Assembly: GCA_030522415.1 (NCBI GenBank)
Contig: CM060127.1
Span: forward strand, 16,325,314 to 16,389,313
DNA: 64,000 nucleotides
From: Channallabes apus
Lineage: Eukaryota; Chordata; Actinopteri; Siluriformes; Clariidae
Direction: 5' to 3'
Positions 36,741-50,849 of the stretch are shown here, one piece after another. The notes beneath the pieces were generated by a model. The model was not told where the DNA came from. It was given only the letters and a program-made list of their open reading frames with translations, and searched no databases. Within the stretch, counting starts at the first letter, position 1; the number at the start of each line of letters is the position of its first letter. The position numbers and the translations under genes are program-made.

Positions 36741-39165
36741 CAGGAGGAGGCAGAAATTCTGCTCTTAACACAATGTAGCATGAAAGTTAGCATGTAAATT
36801 CATAGAAAGGGTTTTTATCTGCTCGGCTCAACTCTGAGGTTGCGGTAGAAATGGACGAGGCTTTGTTTCACACAGATGGACAACAGGTTAAGTGTTACAG
36901 GTTTGCTCAAGGCTTGCGGACTAAGTGATATTTAGGCACGCTGAAGGTCCAGGCGTCTTGTTTGGCTTTCCTAGTCTATTTTAATCAAAACAGTAAAGTA
37001 TGGAAGACTTAACCTTGTGTTTCCCTAGTGTGATCACCTGAGTCTAGTTTCCATTCACTGCATTGGGTGCATATCCCAATCTCTGTCCTTCCCTGCTTAT
37101 CAAACAAACCGCCTACATTTCTTAGTCATGTGTTGTTTTTTTTAGTTGGTGCATTCCCATATTAATAGCATTTCCTGGATTTAGCCTTGGCTTGTCTTTT
37201 CCAGTTTACGAGTGTGCACTTCACATGTTAAACAGCATCAGCCTATGATCGGACCCCTGACTGTAATATCCAGAATGCCATGAAATCCAAATTTATCATC
37301 ACAACTATCACAACTATACCATCTAGCACTTGCCTTCTGCCTTCCACTAACTAACAAGTAGTTCTATCCTGAAAAGCGAAATGAGAACTATATTTATCAC
37401 CGCAGCAACCGCCCACACAATTTATAGTAGGGCAAGTTGCAGAAATGTAAGATTGAAAAGATAATGCTGCTGCCATATGAGTAACGACTGCAATCTGATC
37501 TTCCCAACAGCCTCGGCGTTGTGTTCACAAGCATAATGAGCCTATCAATGACTAGTTTGTGTCACAACAAGATCTACAAAAATGTTACAACCACCTGCAA
37601 TATTAGGGTTGTTGTTTTAATATTTAGATCTGGAGGAATAAGGCTTATAGTTCTGCCAGTCGTAAGCATTTTATCTACAGCTCCATCTGGATGAGCTCTT
37701 TGTGATGTCAGTAACAACAACAACAACAACAGAAGCTATAATGATAATAATAATAATTTAACAGCCTCTGAGTTGCACATACCTATATACTGTATAATTC
37801 CCAGCCACTTAGATGCAGGGCACCATCAGTGCCATTCATAGCCTGAAAAAATGGGTAGGTTATGGCAGAAAAGATGGAAAAAGGCTCAAGGGAAAAAATG
37901 TTACAAAAATTTTAAAAAAGTGTTAAAAGGAAGTTACAGTAATAGAAAAAAAACTGTAGGTGTATCGCTCTTAATCAGCCTTTAGGGTTATGTTTTTATT
38001 CGGCTAATTACCCCAATATAGGCAGTTTGGAGACTCAGTTCTGTGATACGTAACATGCATACAGTAGGTAAAGGCAATCTCATCCAAATAGGGTTTTTAT
38101 TTTAGAGAATGTCATCGAAATGTAATTTAGCTTCAGATTTGTGGCAAATTAAAAACTGGCGATGGATTAGTGGCATCACGTTGTCCAGATTGTCCAATCA
38201 CATTGACTTATACTGTAGGTATTCATTCATCTATTCAACCTTCCATCCATCCAGATAAGTGTGATATAAACACACAGTAGATCTTTGGGATTGGATGGCA
38301 GTCTGGGTTCAGCAGCTGCTCTGTGTGGGATGCTGGAGTCTCCGTGGTAACTTATCTGTACAGTACTGCCAGAACATGCAGACACAGCGATGGGCCCGGG
38401 CCAGCTTGCTGTATACCTCTGGGATGTATGAAGTTATATTTATATCACTCCGCCCTCAATATAGGCCTGCCACCAATTTGCCCGAGCCCTGCAATCAAGC
38501 TGATTGAACTTTGCATACAATATTATAACACCATCTCCCTCCTTCTATCTCCTCTTGATTCTGCAGTGCTGGGACTTTCTGAATTAGGTTCATTTTCTCT
38601 TTCTTCAGCCCTTTTTTTCTGCTGATGACACTGGATTGTTTGTTTGAAATGTGTTCAGACCTCCAGGGGCCTCTAAAAATGCTGATGAAACCTGCCGTCC
38701 ATCCTGAGAGGTGCCAGACTGGGAGACTGACAGAAAGAGAGAGAGAGAGAGAGTGTAAGAGAATGAGAACACATGACTGTTCACTTTGTAATAGCACTTT
38801 CCCACCAGACATTGTGATACAGATACTAATCCAGAAGTTTGCTTGAGACGGGACAAGATGTTCTCTGGAGTTTGTGCATTTTCCACATGACTCCATGGCT
38901 AGTGGTACTGTATACACTACCACAGTTTGTACTGGGAGAAGAGAGAATGAATTTGGTTTGATCTGATTAAAACAAAGACGTTGGGGTTGTTTTTGAACTT
39001 TAGTACTGACTGACAGAAAAGCTATTCTGGCTGGGTAGTCCCAAACAGCATGCTATCATTTTATTTTTTTATTCTTCAATATTCCTGATGTAGGAGTAAA
39101 TATGGATGTTAAATTCAGCATGGAGGGTCACCTTGCCATCAAAAGTATGAAATGTTCAATTAAAT
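36740..39165. other. Intergenic stretch, no gene seen
   Basis: Frames of 70-142 codons at 38295-38923 overlap on opposite strands, cross a GA run near 38733-38753 and carry no domain. A GC-balanced piece at 38280-38640 may be regulatory. Short CAA and AAT runs lie near 37713-37757. Confidence 0.4.
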
Positions 39166-39169
39166 CTTT

Positions 39170-39800
39170 TAATTCAATTTTATTTATATAGCGGCTTTAA
39201 CAATGGTCATTATCTCAAAGCAGCTTCACAAAATGAAAAGAAAATTTTTGGAAGTGTGTATGAGTGAGAAAAAATATGTTTAGATAATAATGAGATTGTC
39301 CCTGATGAGCAAGCCAAGGGTGTTGGTGACGGTGGCAAGGAAAAACTCCCTGAGATGGCAGTAGGAAGAAACCTTGAGAGGAACCAGACTCAACAGGGAA
39401 CCCATCCTCATTTGGGTGATAACGAATAAAAGGAATTATACAACAACATATATATTATAGGAATTATATAACAACATCATGTGTGTTAGGCTGCTGGAAG
39501 TTCAGTATAACAGAAATAGTCAGAAAAAGTTACCATGGAGAATAGTTCAGCACAGCGATGAGTCAGCAGGTGCAGAGGTCAGATGGTGGGGTCTGGATCA
39601 CTGGGATCTCAGGAGCAGCATGTGTAGATCCAAACCATCATGAAGTAGAATCCAGCTGGAGCTGGACCTTCTCTGGATGCCATAGGATCCTCGCAGGTTT
39701 GGCCTTTGTCTACTGGAGCTGGCATAATCTCCAGATGCCTCGGGATGTGTGGAGAAATAAAGAACAGGTGGAAAGAATTAACGTAGTTGCCGTTCGGGAT
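39170..39800. repeat. Dispersed teleost repeat, class unresolved (family U1)
   Basis: The segment opens AATTCAATTTTATTTATATAGCGG and includes GGCAAGGAAAAACTCCCTGAG and GAGAGGAACCAGACTCAACAGGGAACCC split over the next 80 bases. I recognise this wording as a common fish repeat. Partial copies in this window are 47700-47770 (ATTCAATTTTAGTTGTATAGCGC) and 54980-55060 (GACTCAAAAGGGGGCC, then CATCTGGGTAATA). No coding frame or terminal repeat identifies its class. Confidence 0.5.
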
Positions 39801-40821
39801 ATTAGCAGCACTAGATGAGATTGTGCATTTAGATGTGTTGGAGTACGAGGTTATGGGATGAATTATGTGTATGCCAGATTAGAGAGAGTGTCTTGAGTCT
39901 ACTTTTAAAATGTTAACGAAACAAACCAAACACGAGGGCCAACACAATAAAGGCAGTCACAGTAAACATGGCTCATTAAGCAATAGGATGTATGGGTGAG
40001 AATTTGCAATAGAAGAGATTACAATTGCGGTGGCAGACAGGGCTCCTCTCCTAGTCTATTGCTACAGTTCAGTGGACTTGTGGATTTTTCTGTTACAAAA
40101 AATTAGATCTCCTCATAGCAAATGCATGTTTACTCAATAGCATGAACTCAGAAAGCAAAAAAGCAAAACGTCACAACTGTTTTAGTTAGGTAACCAGTCT
40201 GTTTTTTTTTTTTTTTTAACTTAGAACATATTTTAAGTAATTATCTAGATACCAAACTTGAATGCTAATGCGGAAGTTCCCCTTGTCCGGCCCCAACTAA
40301 CCATAAAGAGCGTGTTAATTACAGTACCTGATGGTTCACAGAAGACAACAAAACAAATAGGACAAGCAAGAGCAGTCAGTGACCATATTGGAGAAACATT
40401 TACAGTACATTTAGCAGATGTTCATGTCCAGAGGAATTTAACGAAGTGCTTTGAAGTGTTGACGAAAGTATAAATAGACCAGGGCCTAATAATACTACGA
40501 TAATCAACTACTGTATATTCCTGGTGGCATCATCAAGCATTGTATCTGTTATGCCCTTGACCTTAGTCTGTAACCTTTTCTGCTCCAGCGGTGCCATATC
40601 ATGGCTCTGACCCTAATTTCCAAAAAAGCTGGGATATGTACAGTAAATGAAGAGTTCCAGTCTGATGTACTGTGTGTGTGACGAAAAATAAAGGTTTCTT
40701 CTTATGCTAGAGCTCTTAAAGGGAAATGATGCAGAGCAACGTGTAATAAGTGCCTTCTGATTGGTAAAGGCTGGCATCATTGTTCTAGTGGTTATGTTCT
40801 TTAATAAAGCGTTCTTTAATT

Positions 40822-41008
40822 TACATTTGGGCATTTGGCAGACGCTCTTATCCAGAGCGACTTACATTTTTATCTCATTACACACCTGAGCAGTTGAGGG
40901 TTAAGGGCCTTGCTCAAGGGTCCAACAGTGGCAACTTGGTGGTTGTGGGGTTTGAACCTGGGATCTTCCGAACCAATGCCTTAATCACTGAGCTACCCCT
41001 GGCCCTTA
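40822..41008 (-). mobile_element. tRNA-derived SINE (family S2), near full length
   Basis: Minus strand: GGGTAGCTCAGTGATTAAGG (A-box-like), then CCCAGGTTCAAACCCC (B box), then CCACTGTTGG and GAGCAAGGCCCTTAACCC. The tail is GTCGCTCTGGATAAGAGCGT followed by CTGCCAAATGCC. Head, body and tail are in the order expected of a Pol III SINE. A fragment resembling its tail lies at about 40398-40450, and a partial head is at 25463. Confidence 0.8.
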
Positions 41009-41431
41009 TTGAGATATCGTGTGCTTTTTCTACCTGATGATACATACATGCATTGTCCATACTAACTGGTCTACGTTTGTGTATGTAAACACTCAGACAA
41101 TAAACAATGAGCAGGTGAAACCCAAAGCAAGTAGCTTATTATCTAACAGCTAAACTGTTCAAGACGATTGCAAAGGTATCAGGTTAGCAGCGGTCAAGAG
41201 ACAAACCTGCAGTTTTACTTTAATTAGGTGTCTCTGGTGGCATTGTGCTGTCTCTTTACAATGCTCTGATGCCTCCTCCCCTCTTTTGGGGTCACCTGCG
41301 ACCTCACGAGTCAAGGGTCTTTCTCAATTGCTCATCGACGTTTGAACAGAAGTGTGACAGTGATGAGCTGATAGTCTCCCTATCCTGGTCATTACACTGG
41401 AATAGCCTTTTGTGTCTTGACACAAGTCCTG

Positions 41432-41434
<3 letters not shown>

Positions 41435-41473
<39 letters not shown>

Positions 41474-41478
41474 GTGCA
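41435..41478. repeat. (GT)n microsatellite
   Basis: GT run with one TATA interruption. Confidence 0.9.
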
Positions 41479-41969
41479 CATGCATGTTTATAATGTACTG
41501 CTAAGCCTGTTGTCTGCATTTCACCCTCCTGAAAATATGAATCCATATGAGATTATAAGATTTTCCCAATTATATGCAACTCACTTATAAAGCACTAAAG
41601 CAACAAATCCAAATGAGTCCTTCTACCAATCCTATGGCACACAATTGATTCTTGGCCAACTGTAAAACCTAGCAAAACCCTACATTGTATTTGGTGCTTA
41701 CACTTTACAACGTTTCTTATAACTGCGCATTTAAGCGTTAAAGCTGGTGCCCAAGAACATACAACCTTCTCATCAATAGCAAAAAGCCTTAAACCACCAC
41801 TTAACTAAACCGCAATCATAATATTAATCAACATATTGAATTAACAAGAATACATATCTGTTTTATATTTCGTATGACGATATATATTAATGTATTATTA
41901 TACTTTATGAGTTCTAGATGAGTTCTTGATTAGTGTGCCTATTAAAATAAATGCATTATCTTCATTCAT

Positions 41970-42200
41970 CTCCTATACCGCTTATTCTGTACACAGACAG
42001 GGTGCTGTTCCATTGCAGGGTGCAGGAATGACCAATTAACCTAATCTGCATGTCTTTGGACTGTGGGAGGAAAATAGAGTAACTGGAGGAAACCCACTAA
42101 TTACAAGGAAGAACATTCAAACCCCAGGCGCACAGACCAGAGGTGGGAATCAAACCCTCGACCCTGGAAGTGCAAGGCCAATGTGCCACCATGCCACCTA
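41970..42200 (-). mobile_element. SINE-like repeat (family S1), internally deleted copy
   Basis: The minus strand holds the TAGGTGGCATGGTGGCAC head near 42200, a GTTTCCTCC block near 42090 and the CAAAGACATGCAGATTAGG block. The segment with the first part of the family's GATAGGCTCCAGG block has been lost. Confidence 0.65.
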
Positions 42201-42399
42201 TTGGATGCATGGAAAAAAAAGGATTGGAAATTTACCAATATGAATACATCTTCAACGCTGGCTAATCTATACCACAAAAAAGGAAAAAAACAAGCACTCA
42301 TTCTGTGCTTTGGGATTAGTCCTTTGTGCTGCGGTTAATATCTGTATCAAGGATATACATTCACCTCTGAAGAACAATGCTTATTAGTCCTGATGCGTC

Positions 42400-43350
<951 letters not shown>

Positions 43351-43978
43351 AGCCTGATTAGTGCTGGCCTTAAAAGGTTTTGTTATGAGAGGCAAATAGA
43401 CTCGGGAGCCACGGCCTGGGACCTCAGTGATATCAACAATCACACAGCAAGCTCTCAGCAACACATGCACACACACACGCGCACACACACACACAGATGC
43501 GCACACGTTTGTTTTACTATCCATGTAAGGACGCTCCCCTGACACATTTATTAGTGCAGTTAATAAATGTGGTGTTACACCAAAACCTTCAGCAGTTCAT
43601 TATCCTTTTATTTTTATATTTTCTAAAATTTTCCTATTTATTGTTTGTCAAATTTTTTTGTTTTGTGTAAAGCATTTTGAGATTTTAATCCCTGTATTAA
43701 AAAATGATGACGATGATGATTATTATTATTATTATTATTAAATAGGTATTAGCAAGTATTAGTAATAATATATGTAATTTTATTCCAGTCCTTGTAAGAA
43801 CATTTGATGTCCAGTTAAGGTTTAAAAACATGTGCAAACAGACTCTTGTGATTTCTATGGCATGTACACACATCATTTGATTTTCAGGGCTTTAGACTTA
43901 AAAGCACATTGGTGTGGGTGTGTTCCATTTAATCAGTGACCGAAGCAGGAAAAAGAGAAACATTGTGTATCAGACAAT

Positions 43979-44012
43979 GTATATATATATATATGTATGT
44001 ATATATATATAA
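43979..44012. repeat. (TA)n array with TATG interruptions
   Basis: TA-rich microsatellite read directly. Confidence 0.85.
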
Positions 44013-44059
44013 TATATGAAGTACATATACATATTTAAAAATCATATGAAATATCTTTT

Positions 44060-44540
44060 TTCTCCTCCAGTCCTTCAGTCTGAACATTTGTCACTTGCTG
44101 CTGGAGCTACACACACTTGTTTTTGTTGAAGGAAAGAATAACACTCCTTCTATCGACACACATTCGTTGTCTCAGTCTCCGTCTGTCTCACACCCAGGCA
44201 TTAGCACACAATGCATAGATCAGGAGGTGATGTTTCTCTCTGTGTCTGGCCGTGGCACTCGGCTGTAGCGCGTCTCGGCACACCGCTGGAGGAGAGCCGC
44301 CGCCCCCACCGCTCCACAGGTCCTCTTTGTTCAGGCAGACAGCGATGATGATTCCACCCCCCCTCCCCCCTTGCAGGCCTCACTGTCGTGGAAGCCTTTG
44401 TTCGTCTCCCTGAGTGACGTGAGGCTCGCCGATGCACACACCCAGATTTATATGCTCATACTGATGCTGTTAACGTGAAGATTAATGAAAATCTAATTAG
44501 GAAATATAGATAGAGGGTCTTCTCTATGTTTTGAAGGGGG
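44060..44540. other. Candidate conserved regulatory block
   Basis: GC-balanced DNA with GATTAATGAAAATCTAATTAGG split across 44480-44503, a dense homeodomain-type cluster. The 78-codon minus frame at 44437-44201 has no domain. Conservation is inferred. Confidence 0.35.
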
Positions 44541-44884
44541 GGAGGGGGGCGGGTGGCTATAAGGATAAGGAGAGTTTTAAAAAATCTAGACCAAAAGAAT
44601 TGGGTTCACCAAGAAAAACCTTTTATTTATTTATTTTTTTAAACCACATATATAACAATAAGAGTGCATTAGCGTACATACTAAATAATTCTGAATACAT
44701 ATAGTGCTTATAATTAGCTGGAACTTACATAATAGTAAGTTACAACCAATTCTACAGTTCTAATCTAGAACTTTAGAAGCATTATTTCATTGTCTTTATT
44801 GGGGGAACTACTTCATCACATTTAATCTAATGTGGTAATAAATTAATATTGCTTTACTGAAGTATAGTTACATAACTGAACCAG

Positions 44885-45830
44885 AGCCCACTCTAAGATT
44901 CCATCTGACCATCTTTAACTTTGACTACAGTGCACAATGTTGTGGCTAGTTCATGTGTGAAAATGATTCCCATTAAGGATTCCCAAATGATTCATGTTCT
45001 CAGAACCACTTTTTTCACACTTTGTGTCCTGGAATATGCCTGATCTGTCAGGAAAGAGAAACTATAGATGTGATCACCTGGACATTCAATACATTCAAGT
45101 CATCAGCTGATTTAATTTTATTGAGACATAATGTTGTTGAACCAACCTGACCAACTGAAGCACTGAAGTCACTATGTAGGGGGGGTGCATCGCTTCACAC
45201 ACTTCTCTTCTTATCCTGACATATAGGGTCAATTTGGACTCAGTAACAAGTGGGTTTTTTTATGCGTACAAACCTGTGACTTGTGTGTGTATGGAAATGT
45301 GCTCACTTTCACTATTAAACATAGCTATGATTTCTACTGTCAATTACGATTCAACTTCCCCAAAAGTTCAGATCTCTTTTATTTCTTTAATGAATTTATA
45401 GGTTCAGTGCTACACTACCAGGTAGAGACCTGCACTCCCGCGGGAGCACCCGGGACCCAGCGCACGGAGTGCGGCGCGGGACAAAATTTGATGGGTGAAT
45501 GCGGGTGCGGGCGGGAAGGTCCTCATGTATGTGCGGGATGCGGGAGAATAACATTAATCGCGGGACTCCCGCAAAATGGAATTATCTTAAAATTTATTTA
45601 TTTTTAAACAAATACTGTATTATTTATCTACTCAGTAGCGGTTCTATACTCAATTGCACCCCAACCCAACCCCCCCCCCCCCACGCTCAACACCACGCTA
45701 CCCCCCCAGCCCAGCAACGGAAAAATCCGTCCCGCGCAGGTCTCTACTACCAGGATTTAATAATGCATAATTGTATAGTAATTGTAATATTTTCTTTGCT
45801 TGAGGCAGGTCATGTGTTTAATTCACTTTT
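44885..45830 (-). pseudogene. Decayed Tc1-like element, family T2, copy B, interrupted by a MITE
   Basis: The segment follows the same landmarks as copy A (32830-33540): ACTACAGTGCACAATG near 44924, TCAGGAAAGAGAAAC near 45049, TGTGATCACCTGG, TTTAATTTTATTGAG near 45110, AACAAGTGGG near 45245 and TGTGTGTATGGAAAT near 45280. The insertion 45423-45746 splits it. No readable transposase frame remains. Confidence 0.55.
45423..45746. mobile_element. hAT-type MITE with a perfect 8-bp target duplication
   Basis: The element starts TAGAGACCTGCACTCCCGCG and ends CCCGCGCAGGTCTCTA, giving an 11-bp perfect terminal repeat. CTACCAGG flanks it on both sides (45415-45422 and 45747-45754). An 8-bp duplication with TAGAG-type ends is the hAT hallmark. 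The 324-bp interior is rich in CCCG/GCGGG and has no transposase. It is non-autonomous and inserted after copy B of the Tc1-like family had settled. Confidence 0.88.
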
Positions 45831-45849
45831 TTAGTTCTTGTGCTAAGAA

Positions 45850-48060
45850 TTATTACAATTACATGACAAAGACAAATACATACAGCATGTAGAATATGGA
45901 ATAAAACACTCATGTTTTGTATAAAGTCTTGTGTAAAGAGCAAAATATTTAAATAAAAGTGCTTTATTCCTCTGAAATTACAGCACCTTGGCAACATTAA
46001 AAAAATTTTATTCATGAATTAAAGAAGGGCATGCACTTTTCTGAATCCATTTAAAGTTATATTTAATGGTGTCCAAGGTCCAAGGATGCAAAGGTCAATG
46101 CATCCTGGTCTTCATACAGTGAAAATTTGATTACAAGTTTTATCAAGTAAGTCCTTGACCCTTAAAAGTCTGTGACCATATTTGACTATTAAAATAATTT
46201 AGAGGAGTACTTTAAATCCCATCATCATTTTGCAACAACAAAAAGAAATCTTTAGTGCAAATTGCTTTTGTTAAAGCATCACGGTTTCATGGTTTAGTCA
46301 CCATGTACTATATGATCTGATGGTTAGCTTGTTGTTGCTAAACACTGGTGCTAGGTTTTTCTTTCACAGCCATTCTTAGCTTACAAACCACTATGATAAT
46401 AACAGATATTCAGGGTTTTAAATTATTAAACTCAAATATGTGGAGAGCAGCGATAACACTCTAAAGGGTTAACATGGGAAAAATGAAGAAATTTGGTTTT
46501 AGACATTAACTGGATCTACACAGCATGAAACACTTAATAAAGTGGGGTGACACCATGTTACATCAGTGCTATTATTATTATCACCATTATGCCAAGCTAT
46601 GCTTTACATTTTCATCAAATTATATCCCAGGTGCATAAAATCTGCTTCCTCTAATTTAACTCCTGAGTAGATCAATATGTTAGAAGTGGCACATTAATTA
46701 AGAAAAAACCTTTAAGACTTCACTAACAGATTTATCTTGAGGTATGCCAAATTGGTTTATAAATAACATCCGTTTTAAGCTGAAGGTTCTTCACATTAAA
46801 CAGATGCTTTTTCTGCCATTAATGTTAAATGAGCAAAAGGAATCCGAAAGCACAAAGTCCTTCAGGCCTACATCACCGCCAACTGCTACTGAAAGCTGGT
46901 TGTTTGAAAGCAGACTGTCTATGGGTTTGTAATATATTTTTCAAAATACTTTCTTACGCACTTCATGATCTTTTCTATTAGTCGTTATTGCAGTCGTAGA
47001 ATTATTGCCAAGATCTCACTTTTGCAGTTGAATAGCACAATATTTATTGGTAATATTTTGCTTCAGCTCTCACTCACTCTTCCATTCATCTGTCTATTCA
47101 AAGGCAATCAGCTTAAATTGCAAAAAAGTTAGATTGGATCGTACAAGCCTAAGACCATCCAGATAAAGTTTATAGCATAATCCTTATTAAAAATAAGTAA
47201 TTTTCAGATAACTCTCCCACAACAAAGTTTTTTTCCCTATTTTGAACAGTATAAATGAATATCTTTTAAATGTAGTTCCTTTATGTTTTACAGCTGGAAA
47301 GGATGGTACTGTATATACATATACATATAAACTGCCTCTCCCATATCAATCACAGCAAGTTCTTCACATGTCTTAAGGAAAATATATGTTAACTATTACT
47401 CTTCCTGAGTGAAAGATGCAATATGACAAAGGTGGGTATGATTTGGGAAAATTAAAATAAGTTTTCATTTTCAATTAATTAAAAATTTTCAAATCAATAT
47501 AATTTTATTTAAATAAAAGAAAATACATTTTACATGAAAATCAAAGCAAATCTAAATTAAAAAAATCTAAAGCATTCATATTGTCTATATTAGTATTTGT
47601 ACTGAGATTTAAATCTAAAGTAGGTGTAGGAATATGTGAAAGAACGTTTTGTTGGCTTTATCTTGCTTTCTTGCCTAGGTGGGGTAGATAGGTTGTTCAA
47701 TTCGATTCAATTTTAGTTGTATAGCGCTTTTAGCAATTGACATTTTTACACAGCTTTACACAATCAAAAGAATTATTTATGTTTGTAAAACTTGTTACTT
47801 GTTAACTTTATGGTTGGTTGGCTGATTGGTTGCTCTTTTTTTGTTGGCCTGTTGATTGGTTGCTTGGTTGGTTGGTTGGTTGGTTGGGTGGGTGGTCTGT
47901 ATTCTACTGTATAAGTAGCCCTGATAGTTCCTCAACCTCAGCTACTGTACATGATTCCAGTTTTTAATTCTCAAATCCCAAGGACTTTCCCATTTGTAAC
48001 ATTTTACTCAATCCTGCATTAAACTAAATACTTATTAATCTAAATACTACGTACAGGTAT
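45850..48060. other. AT-rich intergenic stretch, no gene seen
   Basis: No coding exon was recognised. It contains a partial U1 repeat (47700-47770) and a TTGG array near 47863-47886. Confidence 0.5.
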
Positions 48061-48065
48061 ATACA

Positions 48066-48108
48066 GTATGTATGTATGTATGTATGTATGTATGTATGTA
48101 TGTATGTA

Positions 48109-48141
<33 letters not shown>

Positions 48142-48163
48142 GTGTGTGTGTGCGTGTGTATAA
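48066..48163. repeat. Compound (GTAT)n / (GT)n / (TA)n microsatellite
   Basis: About eleven GTAT units are followed by GT, TA and GT runs. Confidence 0.9.
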
Positions 48164-48599
48164 AATACCTGTATATATTTATTTTATTTATTTATTTATT
48201 TTTAAGAAAAAGTCCAGATTGCCAGATTTAGTCCAGATTCCCACTTCTACTCTCAAACTCATGACCTACAGCCGTGAAATTACTGGTAAGCTCTTTAAAA
48301 AAATAAAAAATTTTTAAAAAAGGACGAAACGAAGAAAAGTTTATTTCATTATTGCTCCAGTATTGCAAAGGATGCCAAGTGATCAGTTTGTGGAAATGAT
48401 CCGATTCATGGCAAAACCACCACTTCTACTACTTGCAGATCAGATTGTTATTTTATTTAGCAGGCCTTCCTTCAGAATCAATTCCTTTACTCATTTATGT
48501 AGCTGTACAGTACTGAGAGTGAACATGGAATCCTGAACACTAAAAGCAGTACAGTGTGTGTTGAAAAGGCAAATATGGCTTTTAGAACTTAGAGCAAGT

Positions 48600-49090
48600 G
48601 CTTAGAATGTAATCACCCCATGCAAAAGTTAAACTGCAATCCATCCTGCAGAGTTTCTACTGGCCAACAAGATTTCCCTGCCTTTAACATCCTGCAGCAG
48701 TACCTTTAGCGATGGAGCAGAAAATCCTGCAGAACTGATGGATGTGTCATTTGGGGAATATGCCTGTACCATTGCCAAGATGTCATACTCCATCCCCTGA
48801 GCCTTCCTCAGTGTGTTCTCCATTCTGTTGCAAACTCAGACCTTATTCCCTGACGGAGATATGTGCAGGCAGCTCATCAGCGCTGGTCGAGTCGCTGCTG
48901 CGTGCCTAAGCCAGGCCCAGGCTTCTACACCGCTCCTGGGCCACATTCCCTCAGAGACGTAAACTGAGACGCCAGCACTGGTACATCTCCCTTGTGCCCC
49001 CGGCATGGAGAATCTGTCCAAAAAAACCGCCAAAGAATCAGAGGAAATCAGCCAAAATCTCACCAACCACCAAGAGGATGGAGAAAGACA
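48600..49090. other. Candidate conserved element, coding status unclear
   Basis: GC-balanced, non-repetitive DNA. Two adjoining minus-strand frames of 64 codons (48823-48629) and 76 codons (49066-48836) are open. Neither has a recognised domain, and I found no convincing splice pair joining them. It could be a regulatory element or an exon pair of an unrecognised gene; RNA evidence would decide. Confidence 0.25.
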
Positions 49091-49639
49091 GTAGGGTTGG
49101 TGGAAAAGTAGGACATTTTCCTCTCAGTTATGTTGAACATCTGTCTTGGGGGAAAAAAAGACAGTAATGATAAGGTAAAAATAATAATTCTAAACATGGT
49201 AAAATATCATTATGGATAAATTTCTATCAGTACTCTATAGGAAAAATCTTTTTTGTATGAAGTATAGCAGTGGATATAGCAGTTCTGAATTCTTGATTCC
49301 AATTGATGAGAAATTGTTGATTGATTTTCTGAAGAAAACAGAAGTTCTGATGTCAGGTTCAGCTTTTTATGGAGAATATTCCACTATTTTTCACTGACTT
49401 TGCCCAATCTTGAAAGTAACTAGAAATATGAGAATGGTGTGCAGTTCTGCAACCAATACAAATTTGTTAGAATTGGCAAAGTACCATAGAGTGAGAGGAA
49501 TAAAACAATTATTAGAAATTGGCCATGTCTCTCCATTGGAACGTTGATTGTTCTCCTACAAGCGAACATCCCCAAGTGTTTCATTCCGTACTTATTATCT
49601 TCATGAGACACTTACCAAAATTTTTCATCATAGCAGTCA

Positions 49640-50540
49640 TCTTGCAGGAGATATTAAGACATAATCTCCTCCCAGGTGCACCGTGGAAATCCAGGCCAGT
49701 GAGCTTCGGCTAGAACGTCTGCCTGAAGTGTTGAAACTTGTGAGGGGGTTCCCAATGGAGATGACAGGTCCTAATGACGGCGAGACAATCGCGCCACACT
49801 CGCCGTGTTCTCTCACGTCTGCTCCTCCAGGGGCTCCTTTTCCACACCTCCTTCTCCTCGTGGCTCCTCGGAGATCTCCCACTTCCCAAAATCACACTGC
49901 TGTAACGTGGTGTTGATGGAGCAGTTTCACAGTTTCTTTCATAACAGATAATTTAGAGTTTAGCTTAGAGAAGCTGGTCGTGGGTCAGCAGAAAAGTTTC
50001 CTAATAAAATACCTGTCATCTGGATTTATTAGCAGGATCACGGATCTGTCTTTCATAAATATAGAAATGCTGTGTATCTCTATTAGAGAATCAGCTCTTA
50101 AGCATTAATGACTCACAGACAAATTGTATTTTGTCTAACATAAACTTCATCATCGTAACTGCACACACCAGTGGCAACAAGCAGAGAGGAGAACTCTCAA
50201 ACCTGATAACTTCCCCCTGTAAGGCTTCAGTCTGTCCTACACATACATTTAATTGAACAAGCTGTGCAAGCAAAAAAAAACGGAGCTAATTTTTTTTTTT
50301 TTAATAAGACATTGTTCACGGGTTCTCTCATATTTAATTTGATAGCAGAGGAATCGGTGGAAAAAGGAGCATGATAATTCCGTACTGCGCCATTATGCCT
50401 AGCCCTCCTGGGTTGAAACTAATTGGCACAGGATTAGTGCAGGAGAAACAGAACAATCTCAAGCACTTCTCTCTTTGTCTCAGTGACCAGACCAGAGCAC
50501 CAAACACCCTATTTGACCAATTTGGTCTTTAACAACTCCA
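49640..50540. other. Candidate conserved regulatory block
   Basis: GC-balanced, repeat-poor DNA with several homeodomain-type motifs, for example GAAACTAATTGGC near 50415 and CATGATAATTCC near 50371. Frames of 60-81 codons at 49637-49916 overlap on both strands and lack domains. Conservation is inferred. Confidence 0.3.
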
Positions 50541-50849
50541 CAGAACGGGGCTGTTGTACACAAGGCCTTTTAGGTCAGGTTTTGCACAGAACAGTTTTAG
50601 GAGTTCCAGCTTTAATCTAATGAATGCATAATCTTTTAAAACGATAAAACAACAACTGCTTCCATGGTGGGATTTGGTAATTCTTGTAATAAATAGGATG
50701 CGTAATAATGTAATAACTTCCTTTACTTTCTAGCAAACTTCATCAGATTTTTCCTTTTAGCTAAACTATAAAACCCAGTATGCTGTTAGCTCAGATCAAA
50801 CTCCAACAGTCAGGTCCAAGGGGTGTAGCAGATATTTGAAAAGTTCTGT

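Noticed and set aside
38295..38923. Overlapping 70-142 codon frames on both strands
   Set aside because: They have no domain or splice support and cross a GA run. Opposing long frames here reflect composition.
40822..41008. A genuine tRNA gene from the A- and B-box matches
   Set aside because: The boxes belong to a SINE head; no cloverleaf with a proper acceptor stem and anticodon arm can be read, and a SINE tail follows.
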